From positions 1 through 9,680 of the forward strand of contig JAOUGY010000136.1 of assembly GCA_029865445.1 (NCBI GenBank): 9,680 nucleotides of DNA, written 5' to 3'. Of this stretch, positions 1-6,513 are shown piece after piece (the first letter of the stretch is position 1; the number at the start of each line of letters is the position of its first letter). The stretch is from Acidimicrobiia bacterium (lineage in GTDB: Bacteria > Actinomycetota > Acidimicrobiia > Spongiisociales > ZC4RG35). A program made the translations under genes and the position numbers. The notes under the pieces are model-generated. The model searched no databases. It had not been told where the DNA came from and was given only the letters and a program-made list of their open reading frames with translations.

Positions 1-343
1 CTTCCCGGAGAAGACTATGCCGGGTGATCGAGTCCTCGAACGCCGCGAGCTCGTCGCGGGTGGGGAGCGCCCCGTAGTTGAGCAGATAGGCGACTTCGAG
101 AAAGGATGCGTGCTCTGCGAGCTGTTCGATCGGATAGCCCCGGTATTGAAGGATGCCGGCCTCTCCGTCGATAAAACTCACCCGACTCGTGCTCTCAGCC
201 GTGTTCCCGAATCCACGATCGACCGTGACGAGGCCCAAAGCCGGTCGAAGCTCGGTGATGTCCACCCCGGAATTGCCTTCCACTGCTTCGATGACGGGCG
301 CCGTCAGTTCCTTGTCCCCGTAACGAAGGGTCACCTCGGACAT
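1..343 (-). CDS. gltA: Citrate synthase, N-terminal part (cut by left window edge)
   Basis: Reading the minus strand from an ATG at 343 gives 114 codons without a stop up to the window edge, so the C-terminal three quarters, including the catalytic residues, lie outside. The visible part matches the citrate synthase N-terminus: a short beta-rich leader (MSEVTLRYG), then a glycine-containing IDGEAGILQYRGYPIEQLAE stretch (about residues 58-77) and the ASFLEVAYLL helix (79-88) followed by ALPTRDEL. The enzyme condenses oxaloacetate and acetyl-CoA in the cytoplasm, the entry step of the TCA cycle. The start is supported by a purine-rich GAGAGGTAGGA just upstream, which overlaps the stop of the EF-G2 gene; the two genes are only 13 bases apart on the same strand, so cotranscription is likely. 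A 2-methylcitrate synthase cannot be excluded from this fragment. Confidence 0.9.
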   Translation of the reverse strand, partial: MSEVTLRYGDKELTAPVIEAVEGNSGVDITELRPALGLVTVDRGFGNTAESTSRVSFIDGEAGILQYRGYPIEQLAEHASFLEVAYLLNYGALPTRDELAAFEDSITRHSLLRE

Positions 344-356
344 GTGTTCCTACCTC

Positions 357-2408
357 TCAGCTGGACTGTTCCGCCGCCTCTGCCACGACTTTCTGCGCCT
401 CCTGATGTGGCATCTCGGCGTAGTGGTCGATCACCATCTCGAACGTTCCCCGGCCGCTGGTCATCGATCGAAGATCGATCGCGTACCGTTGCACTTCGGC
501 CATGGGGGCCTCCGCGTTGATCACCCTGAGCGAGCCGTCGGTGTCCATTCCGAGGACTCTGCCGCGCTTGGCATTGATGTCGCCCATGATATCCCCGGTG
601 TAGTCCTCGGGAACCCGGATGGTCATCCGCACGATCGGTTCCAGGAGAACGGGGCGCGCGCCCTGTGCGGCAGCCTTCACGGCTTGGACGCCGGCCATCC
701 TGAACGACATCTCGTCTGAGTCGACCGCGTGGTACTTGCCGTCGTACACCTCGGCGGCGACGTCCACTACGGGATAGCCGGCGATCATGCCCCGCTGCAG
801 CGCCTCTTGAATGCCCTTGTCGACCGCCGGAATGAACTGACGGGGGATCGAGCCGCCCTTGATGGAATCGACGTACTCGTAGCCTGATCCCCTGGGTCTG
901 GGTGAGAATCTGACCATGGCGACACCGAACTGTCCGCGTCCCCCGGACTGCTTCTTGTGCTTCCCTTCGACGTCGGCTGTCGCCGTGATCGTCTCGCGGA
1001 ATGCGATCCGCGGCGTCGAAGTGTCGACCTCCACGCCGAACTTCCGGGCCACACGCTGCAACGTGACGTCCAAGTGCATGTCCCCCAGTCCGGCCAGAAT
1101 CGTCTCATTGGTCTCCGCCCGATGATCAACCTGGAGAGTCAGATCTTCTTCGAGGATCCGGTGCAACGCGGCCGAAAGCTTGTCCTCGTCCTGGTTGGAC
1201 TTGGGTGTGATCGCCACTTCCATGACCGGATGGGGGTAGCCCACCGGCGCCACGTCGAGATCGGAACCGGGAGAGCGGAGCACCGAACCCGTGTGGAGCG
1301 CATCGATCTTGGCGACTGCCGCGATGTCGCCGCACGACACCTCGTGCACATCGGTGTGCTCCTTGCCCTGGAGGTGAAAGAGATTGTGCATACGGGCGTG
1401 GGAACCGCCCACGATGTCGAGCGTGTCGTCATGCTTGAGCGAGCCGCTCAGCATGCGGAACACCGAGATGCGGCCCACGAACGGGTCGGAGATCGTCTTG
1501 AACACCGACGCCAGCACCGGACCATCGGCCGATGGGGTGATCGTGGACCCGTCCGGAAGCGGCACCCTGCGTTCGAGGGGGTTGGGTCCGAAGTCGACCA
1601 AGAACTCCGCAAGGGTGTCCACACCGATGAGTTTGGATGCGGAGCCGACGAGGACCGGGTAGATGTCGCCGGAGAGCATGCCCTGGTGCACCGTTTTGAT
1701 GATCACTTCTCTCGAGGGTTCCGTCCCCTCGAAATACGCTTCCATCATCTCTTCGTCGGTCTCGACCACGGATTCCACAAGGGCCAGGTGTGCCGAGTGG
1801 ATGAGCTCGGCCGAACCCTCCGGCAAGTCGGAGGCCAAGGCGCCCCGCTTCGAACCACCGTCGTAGAGATAGACGCGCTCGGAGGCGACTCGGGCCAATC
1901 CTCGGAACGTGGCCTCTTCGCCGACGGGAACCTGCGTAGGAGCCACTCCCTTTCCGAACGCCTCGCGCAACTGGGCGAGGGTCCTGGAGAACGAAGCGCG
2001 CTCTCGGTCGAGCTTGCTGATGAAGATCGCCTTCGGGATGTTCTCCTCGGTGGCCGCCCGCCACATGAGCTCGTGGCCGACCTCCGGGCCATCGACGGCG
2101 GAGACGACGAACAGTGCCAGATCCGCCGCCCGCAGTGCCGCGCGGGCGTCGCCGGAGAAGTCGGCGTAGCCCGGGGCGTCGATCAGGTTGATCCTGTGGT
2201 CACCCCAATCCACCGAGGCCACCGCCAGCCCCAGTGAGATCTTTCGTTCCTGCTCCTCAGGGTCGTGGTCGAGGATGCTCGTTCCCGAGTCGACAGACCC
2301 GTGCCTGGTGGTGGCGTCGGCTACGTACAGGAGTGCTTCGGCGAGGGAGGTCTTCCCGCTCCCGCCGTGGCCGACCAATGCCACGTTTCGGATCTTCTCG
2401 GGTGTCAC
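357..2408 (-). CDS. fusA2: EF-G2-like translational GTPase (elongation factor G paralogue)
   Basis: A 683-residue protein with the EF-G domain order: GTP-binding domain with P-loop GHGGSGKT (residues 13-20), DAPGYADF (77-84) and SKLD (131-134), then domain II, and the EF-G domain III-V region with the KQSGGRGQFG loop of domain IV and a C-terminal RYAIDLRSMTSGRGTF segment. It resembles mycobacterial FusA2/EF-G2 rather than the canonical translocase: the DTPGH motif has Tyr at the catalytic His position (Y81) and NKxD is SKLD. EF-G2 proteins bind GTP and the ribosome, but their role is poorly defined. The frame stays open upstream to an ATG at 2573, but that would run into the divergent pgsA. 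The GTG at 2408 is chosen because a perfect AGGAGG lies 8 bases ahead of it and the GTPase fold begins at once. gltA follows 13 bases downstream. Confidence 0.93.
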   Translation of the reverse strand: MTPEKIRNVALVGHGGSGKTSLAEALLYVADATTRHGSVDSGTSILDHDPEEQERKISLGLAVASVDWGDHRINLIDAPGYADFSGDARAALRAADLALFVVSAVDGPEVGHELMWRAATEENIPKAIFISKLDRERASFSRTLAQLREAFGKGVAPTQVPVGEEATFRGLARVASERVYLYDGGSKRGALASDLPEGSAELIHSAHLALVESVVETDEEMMEAYFEGTEPSREVIIKTVHQGMLSGDIYPVLVGSASKLIGVDTLAEFLVDFGPNPLERRVPLPDGSTITPSADGPVLASVFKTISDPFVGRISVFRMLSGSLKHDDTLDIVGGSHARMHNLFHLQGKEHTDVHEVSCGDIAAVAKIDALHTGSVLRSPGSDLDVAPVGYPHPVMEVAITPKSNQDEDKLSAALHRILEEDLTLQVDHRAETNETILAGLGDMHLDVTLQRVARKFGVEVDTSTPRIAFRETITATADVEGKHKKQSGGRGQFGVAMVRFSPRPRGSGYEYVDSIKGGSIPRQFIPAVDKGIQEALQRGMIAGYPVVDVAAEVYDGKYHAVDSDEMSFRMAGVQAVKAAAQGARPVLLEPIVRMTIRVPEDYTGDIMGDINAKRGRVLGMDTDGSLRVINAEAPMAEVQRYAIDLRSMTSGRGTFEMVIDHYAEMPHQEAQKVVAEAAEQSS

Positions 2409-2416
2409 TCGTCGAA

Positions 2417-2422
2417 CCTCCT
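2417..2422 (-). promoter_or_regulatory. Ribosome binding site fixing the EF-G2 start
   Basis: AGGAGG on the minus strand, 8 bases ahead of the GTG at 2408. It decides between this start and the in-frame ATG 55 codons further upstream, which has no reason to be used. Confidence 0.8.
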
Positions 2423-2441
2423 GTAGAGCCGGGATCAATCG

Positions 2442-2447
2442 AGCATA
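2442..2447 (-). promoter_or_regulatory. Candidate -10 element for EF-G2/gltA
   Basis: TATGCT on the minus strand fits the actinobacterial TANNNT -10 consensus. It would place the transcript start about 27 bases before the GTG at 2408 and leave room for the AGGAGG. No convincing -35 hexamer was seen. This is an inference from spacing and a short motif only. Confidence 0.35.
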
Positions 2448-2509
2448 GTGAGCCTCCGGGACCCATCGCCCGGGCCGGTCGACCGTATGTGCAGGGCGAT
2501 TGGTCCTGC

Positions 2510-2515
2510 TACGTT
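2510..2515 (+). promoter_or_regulatory. Candidate -10 element for the PIM cluster
   Basis: TACGTT (TANNNT type) ends 9 bases before the GTG start of pgsA, and no Shine-Dalgarno sequence lies between. This spacing would suit a leaderless or nearly leaderless mRNA, which is common in Actinomycetota. No clear -35 element was seen. Confidence 0.3.
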
Positions 2516-2524
2516 TGCCCGATC

Positions 2525-3097
2525 GTGATCGACTTGCGGGTCCGTCCTCGCGTACAGGGGATACTCCAGCCAATCGGCCAGTTCCTGGCCCGGATCGGAA
2601 TCTCGCCCACGTTCATGACCCTGTTTGGTTTCGTGGTGGCGGCGGTCGGCGCCATCGTGGTCGGGTTCGGGTCGCTCGTGGTGGGAAGCCTCATATTCCT
2701 CGTGGGGTCGGCGTTGGACGGATTGGACGGTGCGGTGGCTCGGGCATCGAACCGGGTCACGGCGCGGGGCGCCTTCCTCGATGCCACCGTTGATCGCCTG
2801 GGGGAGATCGCGATGCTCACCGGTTTGGCGGTCGCCCAGCGGACCAACACCCGAGTGCTGCTCCTGGCTCTTCTCTCGATGGGTGCAGCCCTCATGATCC
2901 CGTACATGCGGGCCAAGGCCGAGGCCGAAGGCCTGGACGGCAAGGGTGGCCTCATGGGGCGGGCCGAGCGGGTGATCCTCTATTCGCTGGGTTTGCTGCT
3001 GGGCCAGGTCGAGCTGATGCTCTGGCTCATGCTCGTCGGCAACTGGTACACGGTGGGTCAGCGCTTTTGGTCGACGTATCGACGTATCGAGACGTGA
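2525..3097 (+). CDS. pgsA: CDP-alcohol phosphatidyltransferase, probable phosphatidylinositol phosphate synthase
   Basis: A 190-residue integral membrane protein. Residues 65-90 hold the complete family signature D65-x2-D68-G-x2-A-R-x8-G82-x3-D86-x3-D90, whose aspartates bind the metal and the CDP-diacylglycerol. Hydrophobic helices run from about 33 to 63, 93 to 126 and 149 to 172. The family swaps CMP for an alcohol phosphate at the inner membrane. The DATVDR ending of the motif and the neighbouring PatA- and PimA-like genes point to inositol phosphate as acceptor, as in Mycobacterium PgsA1, but glycerol phosphate cannot be ruled out by eye. The frame is open further upstream, but that part overlaps the divergent gene. 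GTG 2525 is the start nearest the conserved region and has no Shine-Dalgarno. The stop overlaps the next gene's GTG by four bases. Confidence 0.9.
   Translation: MIDLRVRPRVQGILQPIGQFLARIGISPTFMTLFGFVVAAVGAIVVGFGSLVVGSLIFLVGSALDGLDGAVARASNRVTARGAFLDATVDRLGEIAMLTGLAVAQRTNTRVLLLALLSMGAALMIPYMRAKAEAEGLDGKGGLMGRAERVILYSLGLLLGQVELMLWLMLVGNWYTVGQRFWSTYRRIET
3071..3090 (+). repeat. Short tandem repeat, period 8, 2.5 copies
   Basis: TCGACGTA occurs twice back to back, followed by TCGA. It lies inside the last codons of pgsA, just before the four-base overlap with the acyltransferase start. The period is not a multiple of three, so a change in copy number would shift the pgsA C-terminus and the coupling. 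Confidence 0.7.
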
Positions 3098-3966
3098 GGC
3101 ATCTGGCGTCCTACGCCGCATTCCGGCTGGCTATCGGGGCGTTCGGACTCCTCCCGCGCGGCGTGGCGATCGCCCTGGGAGAGAGGGTTGCCGGGGCAGC
3201 TCGGGTGTTGGTGAAGGACAGGCGCAGGATGGCCATCCGACACGCCCGACGGCTGAACGTCGACGACGTCGAATCTCACACCCGGGCCGTGTTCGCGGCC
3301 TACGGACGGTATTGGGCCGAGACGTTCTGGGTGCGGCCGCGCCGCCGGGCCGAGATCGAAGCCTCAACGGTCCTGGTGGGGGAGGAGATAATCAATGAGG
3401 CGCTCGGAAGGGGCAGAGGATTGGTCATCGCTCTCCCTCATCTCGGAAACTGGGAGTACGCCGGCCCCCTGGGAGAGAAGCTCGGGTTCGAGTTGGTGGC
3501 GGTGGCAGAGAATCTCGCCAACCGTCGCATCCGCGATTGGTTCGTGGACTTGCGTCGCAGGCTCGGTATCAAGATCGTCTTGGCGACGGGATCGGTGGCT
3601 GTGATGAGAGAGCTCGAGAAGGTCTTGGGACGGGGCGGCGCCGTGGCGCTGCTGTGTGATCGCGACCTCAAGGGTCGAGGCGTGGAAGTCGACTTCTTCG
3701 GTGAGCGGACCACCTTGCCCGCCGGACCGGTGTCGCTCGCCCAGCGCACCGGAGCGCCCCTCCTCCCGGCGGCGGCCTACTTCGGACCCGGAGGAACGCA
3801 TCGTGTGGTGATCCTGACGGAGGTCCCGTTGACGGGCGGACCCGACCGGGCAGAGGTCGTCGCAACGACAACTCAGGAGCTTGCCCGGCGTCTGGAGAGC
3901 CTGATCCTCGAGGCACCGGAGCAATGGCACATGCTCCAGCCCAACTGGCCGAGTGATCGAGCATGA
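3094..3966 (+). CDS. PatA-like lysophospholipid/PIM acyltransferase
   Basis: A 290-residue protein of the LpxL/HtrB-type acyltransferase superfamily, whose actinobacterial member PatA (Rv2611c) acylates the mannose of phosphatidylinositol mannosides using acyl-CoA. The acyltransferase motif HxxNWE is present as H116-LGNW-E121. A basic segment (KDRRRMAIRHARR, about 41-53) and a short hydrophobic N-terminal helix suggest peripheral binding to the inner membrane. A CDRDLKGRGVEVDFFG stretch near 188-203 matches the conserved region after the active site in this family. The frame also has a TTG at 3067, but GTG 3094 is preferred because it overlaps the pgsA stop as GTGA, the usual sign of translational coupling; there is no good Shine-Dalgarno. 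The stop overlaps the next gene as ATGA. The exact acceptor is inferred from context. Confidence 0.85.
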   Translation: MRHLASYAAFRLAIGAFGLLPRGVAIALGERVAGAARVLVKDRRRMAIRHARRLNVDDVESHTRAVFAAYGRYWAETFWVRPRRRAEIEASTVLVGEEIINEALGRGRGLVIALPHLGNWEYAGPLGEKLGFELVAVAENLANRRIRDWFVDLRRRLGIKIVLATGSVAVMRELEKVLGRGGAVALLCDRDLKGRGVEVDFFGERTTLPAGPVSLAQRTGAPLLPAAAYFGPGGTHRVVILTEVPLTGGPDRAEVVATTTQELARRLESLILEAPEQWHMLQPNWPSDRA

Positions 3967-4991
3967 ATGTCGGCATCGTCTGTCCCTACGACCTCGGTGC
4001 ACCGGGTGGTGTACAGCGGGTGTGCATGGACCTGGCGGCCCAGTTGCGCGGGATGGGCGATTCGGTGATTCTCGTAGGCCCTGGTGAAGGTGACGGTTGG
4101 ATCTCGGTCGGTTCGACGATCCCGATCATGGCGAACGAATCGCGTGTACCGGTGGCGCTGACGCCCGCTCTCATGGGCAGGGTGGACGACGCGCTGGCGG
4201 GCGTGGACGTGGTGCATGTCCACGAGCCGTTGATCCCGCTCGTTGGATGGGCGGCGATGCGAGTCGAGAAGCCGATCGTGGCGACTTTCCACGCCGATCC
4301 GCCCGAGTGGGCCCGAAACCTCTATTCGCGGTTCGGGAAGTGGCTCACCAAACCATTCCGGCGAGCTTCCATCACTGCTGTAAGCGACGTCGCGGCGTCG
4401 GCCATTCCGGACGATTGGGGAGCCCCACACATAATCCCGAACGGGGTCGACGTCTCCTCGTATGAGGTGGACACGCCGCGGGACTGGAATCGAGTCGTGT
4501 TTCTGGGCCGCGACGACCCGAGGAAGGGGTTGGACGTGATCCTCGAGGCTTGGCCGGCCATCAGGGCGGTACACCCGGAGGCCCACCTGATGGTGGTCGG
4601 TGTCTCCCGCAATGAAGCCCCCGATGGAGTCACATATGCCGGGCGGGTCCGGGAAGGGGAGAAGCGACGGCTGCTTGCGGGATCGGCTGTGATGGTGGCC
4701 CCCAACCTGGGGGGAGAGAGCTTCGGGATCGTGCTCGCGGAGGCGATGGCCGCGGGGTGCGCAGTCGTGGCCTCCGACATTCAGGCGTTTCGGGACGTTG
4801 CCCAACACGCGGCCGCCTACGTGGCGCCCGGAGACGTCGAAGGGTGGTCGGAAACGGTGGTCACGCTGCTCCGATCGCCCGAGTGGATCGATTCTTTACA
4901 GTCCGCCGGGCGGCGTCGAGTTCGCGACTACGACTGGGCCACGGTGACTGCGGCATACCGAAGCGTGTACGAGGAGGCGACCACGTCCTGA
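3963..4991 (+). CDS. pimA: PimA-like GT4 glycosyltransferase (phosphatidylinositol alpha-mannosyltransferase)
   Basis: A 342-residue GT-B fold enzyme of family GT4. The N-terminal domain has the glycine-rich PGGVQ loop (14-18), the VHVHEP strand (84-89) and the TFH histidine (H110). The C-terminal domain has LGRDDPRKG (181-189), whose Arg and Lys bind the donor diphosphate, and the EX7E pair E252/E260 within GGESFGIVLAEA. These match mycobacterial PimA, which moves mannose from GDP-mannose to phosphatidylinositol on the cytoplasmic membrane face. Its position directly after pgsA and the PatA-like gene supports that role. It is some 30-45 residues shorter than the mycobacterial enzyme, mostly between the domains' loops and at the C-terminus. 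The ATG overlaps the previous stop by four bases. Another GT4 specificity is possible. Confidence 0.85.
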   Translation: MNVGIVCPYDLGAPGGVQRVCMDLAAQLRGMGDSVILVGPGEGDGWISVGSTIPIMANESRVPVALTPALMGRVDDALAGVDVVHVHEPLIPLVGWAAMRVEKPIVATFHADPPEWARNLYSRFGKWLTKPFRRASITAVSDVAASAIPDDWGAPHIIPNGVDVSSYEVDTPRDWNRVVFLGRDDPRKGLDVILEAWPAIRAVHPEAHLMVVGVSRNEAPDGVTYAGRVREGEKRRLLAGSAVMVAPNLGGESFGIVLAEAMAAGCAVVASDIQAFRDVAQHAAAYVAPGDVEGWSETVVTLLRSPEWIDSLQSAGRRRVRDYDWATVTAAYRSVYEEATTS

Positions 4992-5019
4992 CTCGGGCGT
5001 GGCAACCTGGCCGCTCGGG

Positions 5020-5025
5020 TACCAT
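5020..5025 (+). promoter_or_regulatory. Candidate internal promoter (-10) ahead of pdxS
   Basis: TACCAT (TANNNT type) lies in the 56-base spacer between the PimA-like gene and pdxS, with a weak TGGCAA 14 bases upstream. The transcript would begin near 5032, just ahead of the AAGGAG. Motif and spacing only, so weak support. Confidence 0.3.
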
Positions 5026-5034
5026 TCGGGGTGG

Positions 5035-5040
5035 AAGGAG
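5035..5040 (+). promoter_or_regulatory. Ribosome binding site fixing the pdxS start
   Basis: AAGGAG is 7 bases ahead of the GTG at 5048. It decides that start over upstream in-frame codons inside the preceding glycosyltransferase gene. Confidence 0.75.
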
Positions 5041-5047
5041 ATCAGCC

Positions 5048-5929
5048 GTGGAACGTGGAACTGAACTGGTCAAGCGGGGCTTGGCCGACATGCTGAAAGG
5101 CGGCGTCATCATGGACGTGGTGACGCCGGACCAGGCGAAGATCGCCGAAGAGGCCGGCGCCGTGGCGGTGATGGCCCTGGAACGTGTCCCGGCCGACATC
5201 CGCAAGGACGGTGGCGTGGCGCGGATGTCCGACCCGGAGATGATCTCGGGAATCCAGGAGGCCGTGACGATCCCGGTGATGGCGAAGGCTCGTATCGGCC
5301 ACTTTCTCGAAGCGCAGGTGCTCCAGAGCATGGCGATCGACTACATCGACGAGTCGGAAGTCCTGACCCCGGCCGACGAGGACAATCACATCGACAAGTG
5401 GGCATTCGTCACGCCGTTCGTCTGCGGCGCCCGTGACCTGGGCGAGGCGCTCCGGAGAATCGGCGAGGGTGCGGCGATGATCCGGACCAAGGGAGAAGCC
5501 GGCACAGGGAACATCGTGGAGGCGGTGCGCCACATGCGCACCATGACCAATGGAATCCGCGGTCTGACCGTGCTCGGAGACGAACAGCTCATGGCGGCTG
5601 CCCGGGACCTCAAGGCTCCATACGAGCTCGTGCGCGAAGTGGCCGAAACCGGGAAGCTGCCCGTGGTGAACTTCGCCGCAGGTGGGATTGCCACGCCGGC
5701 CGACGCCGCCCTCATGATGGCCCTCGGTTGTGACGGGGTGTTCGTCGGTTCGGGGATCTTCAAGAGCTCGAATCCGCCACTGTTCGCAAGAGCGATCGTC
5801 GATGCCACCACGAACTGGCAGAACCCCGAGATCGTCGCCAAGGTGTCCAGCGGTCTCGGTTCTGCGATGCCCGGCCTCGAGATGGAGACCCTGTCGGAAG
5901 CCGAGCACCTCGCCCGCCGGGGTTGGTGA
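5048..5929 (+). CDS. pdxS: PLP synthase subunit PdxS (pyridoxal 5'-phosphate synthase lyase)
   Basis: A 293-residue TIM-barrel protein of normal length for PdxS. The catalytic residues are all present: D23 in IMDVV, K80 in VMAKARIGH, which forms the Schiff base with ribose 5-phosphate, and K148 in IRTKGEAGTGN, the second lysine of the relay. The phosphate-binding loops NFAAGGIATPADAA and GVFVGSGIFKS are also intact. The enzyme builds PLP from ribose 5-phosphate, glyceraldehyde 3-phosphate and ammonia supplied by PdxT, whose gene follows after 9 bases. The frame is open upstream into the previous gene, but AAGGAG before GTG 5048 and alignment with the family N-terminus settle the start. It follows the PimA-like gene on the same strand, as in mycobacteria, where a few other genes intervene. 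Confidence 0.97.
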   Translation: MERGTELVKRGLADMLKGGVIMDVVTPDQAKIAEEAGAVAVMALERVPADIRKDGGVARMSDPEMISGIQEAVTIPVMAKARIGHFLEAQVLQSMAIDYIDESEVLTPADEDNHIDKWAFVTPFVCGARDLGEALRRIGEGAAMIRTKGEAGTGNIVEAVRHMRTMTNGIRGLTVLGDEQLMAAARDLKAPYELVREVAETGKLPVVNFAAGGIATPADAALMMALGCDGVFVGSGIFKSSNPPLFARAIVDATTNWQNPEIVAKVSSGLGSAMPGLEMETLSEAEHLARRGW

Positions 5930-5938
5930 GCGAGGAAG

Positions 5939-6511
5939 ATGCCGCTCGTCGGTGTGCTCGCGCTACAGGGAGACTTCCGTGAACACGGAAGAACCTTGAC
6001 GCGGCTGGGTGCCGAAGTTCGGGAAGTGAGGCTCCCGACCGACCTGGCGGGTCTCGACGCCATCGTCATCCCCGGAGGTGAGTCGACGACGATCGGCAAG
6101 TTGGCGGTGCGCTTCGAACTGCTCGAACCGTTGCGACGGCTGATCGAGGGAGGTTTGCCCACGTACGGGACGTGCGCTGGTCTCATCTTCCTGTCGGTGG
6201 CACTCACCGAGGGGGACCAGCCCCTTCTGGGAGTGCTCGATGTGGTGGTCCAACGCAACGCTTTCGGTCGACAGAACGAGTCGTTCGAGGCATCCCTCGA
6301 CATCGAGGGGTTGGGCGCGCCTTTCCACGGTGTCTTCATCCGGGCTCCGTGGGTTTCGAAGGTGGGGTCGGCAGTGGAGGTGCTGGCGACCGTGGATGAG
6401 CACCCCGTGATGGTGCGTCAACACAACATTCTCGGCACCTCCTTTCACCCCGAATTGACCGGCGACGACCGGATCCACCAGATGCTGATCGACTCGATTC
6501 CAGCGGAGTAG
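5939..6511 (+). CDS. pdxT: PLP synthase glutaminase subunit PdxT
   Basis: A 190-residue class I glutamine amidotransferase. It has the VLALQGDFREH start, the PGGEST oxyanion/substrate loop (45-50), the nucleophile C79 in GTCAGLI, the RNAFGRQ segment (106-112), and the H170/E172 pair in SFHPE. The Cys-His-Glu triad therefore sits at the same numbers as in the well-studied Bacillus enzyme. It hydrolyses glutamine and channels ammonia into PdxS, with twelve of each subunit in the known complex. The gene begins 9 bases after pdxS, with GAGGAAG abutting the ATG, and ends 2 bases before yebC. Stoichiometric expression with pdxS is expected. Confidence 0.97.
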   Translation: MPLVGVLALQGDFREHGRTLTRLGAEVREVRLPTDLAGLDAIVIPGGESTTIGKLAVRFELLEPLRRLIEGGLPTYGTCAGLIFLSVALTEGDQPLLGVLDVVVQRNAFGRQNESFEASLDIEGLGAPFHGVFIRAPWVSKVGSAVEVLATVDEHPVMVRQHNILGTSFHPELTGDDRIHQMLIDSIPAE

Positions 6512-6513
6512 AC

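Noticed and set aside
957..2237. 426-codon plus-strand open frame
   Set aside because: It is antisense to the well-supported EF-G2 gene, has a low-complexity Arg/His/Gly-rich translation and no recognisable motif. Such frames are common opposite GC-rich genes.
2409..2573. Upstream 55-codon extension of EF-G2
   Set aside because: Its translation is basic and unlike the family, it overlaps the start of the divergent gene, and the AGGAGG points to GTG 2408.
3067..3093. TTG start for the acyltransferase, nine codons upstream
   Set aside because: GTG 3094 gives the typical four-base overlap with the pgsA stop, and the extra residues come from the tandem repeat.
3873..4808. 311-codon minus-strand frame
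   Set aside because: It is antisense to the acyltransferase and PimA-like genes, His/Arg-rich, with no motif.
4757..5047. 97-codon upstream extension of pdxS
   Set aside because: It lies over the 3' end of the PimA-like gene in another frame with an Arg-rich translation. AAGGAG before GTG 5048 and the known PdxS N-terminus settle the start.
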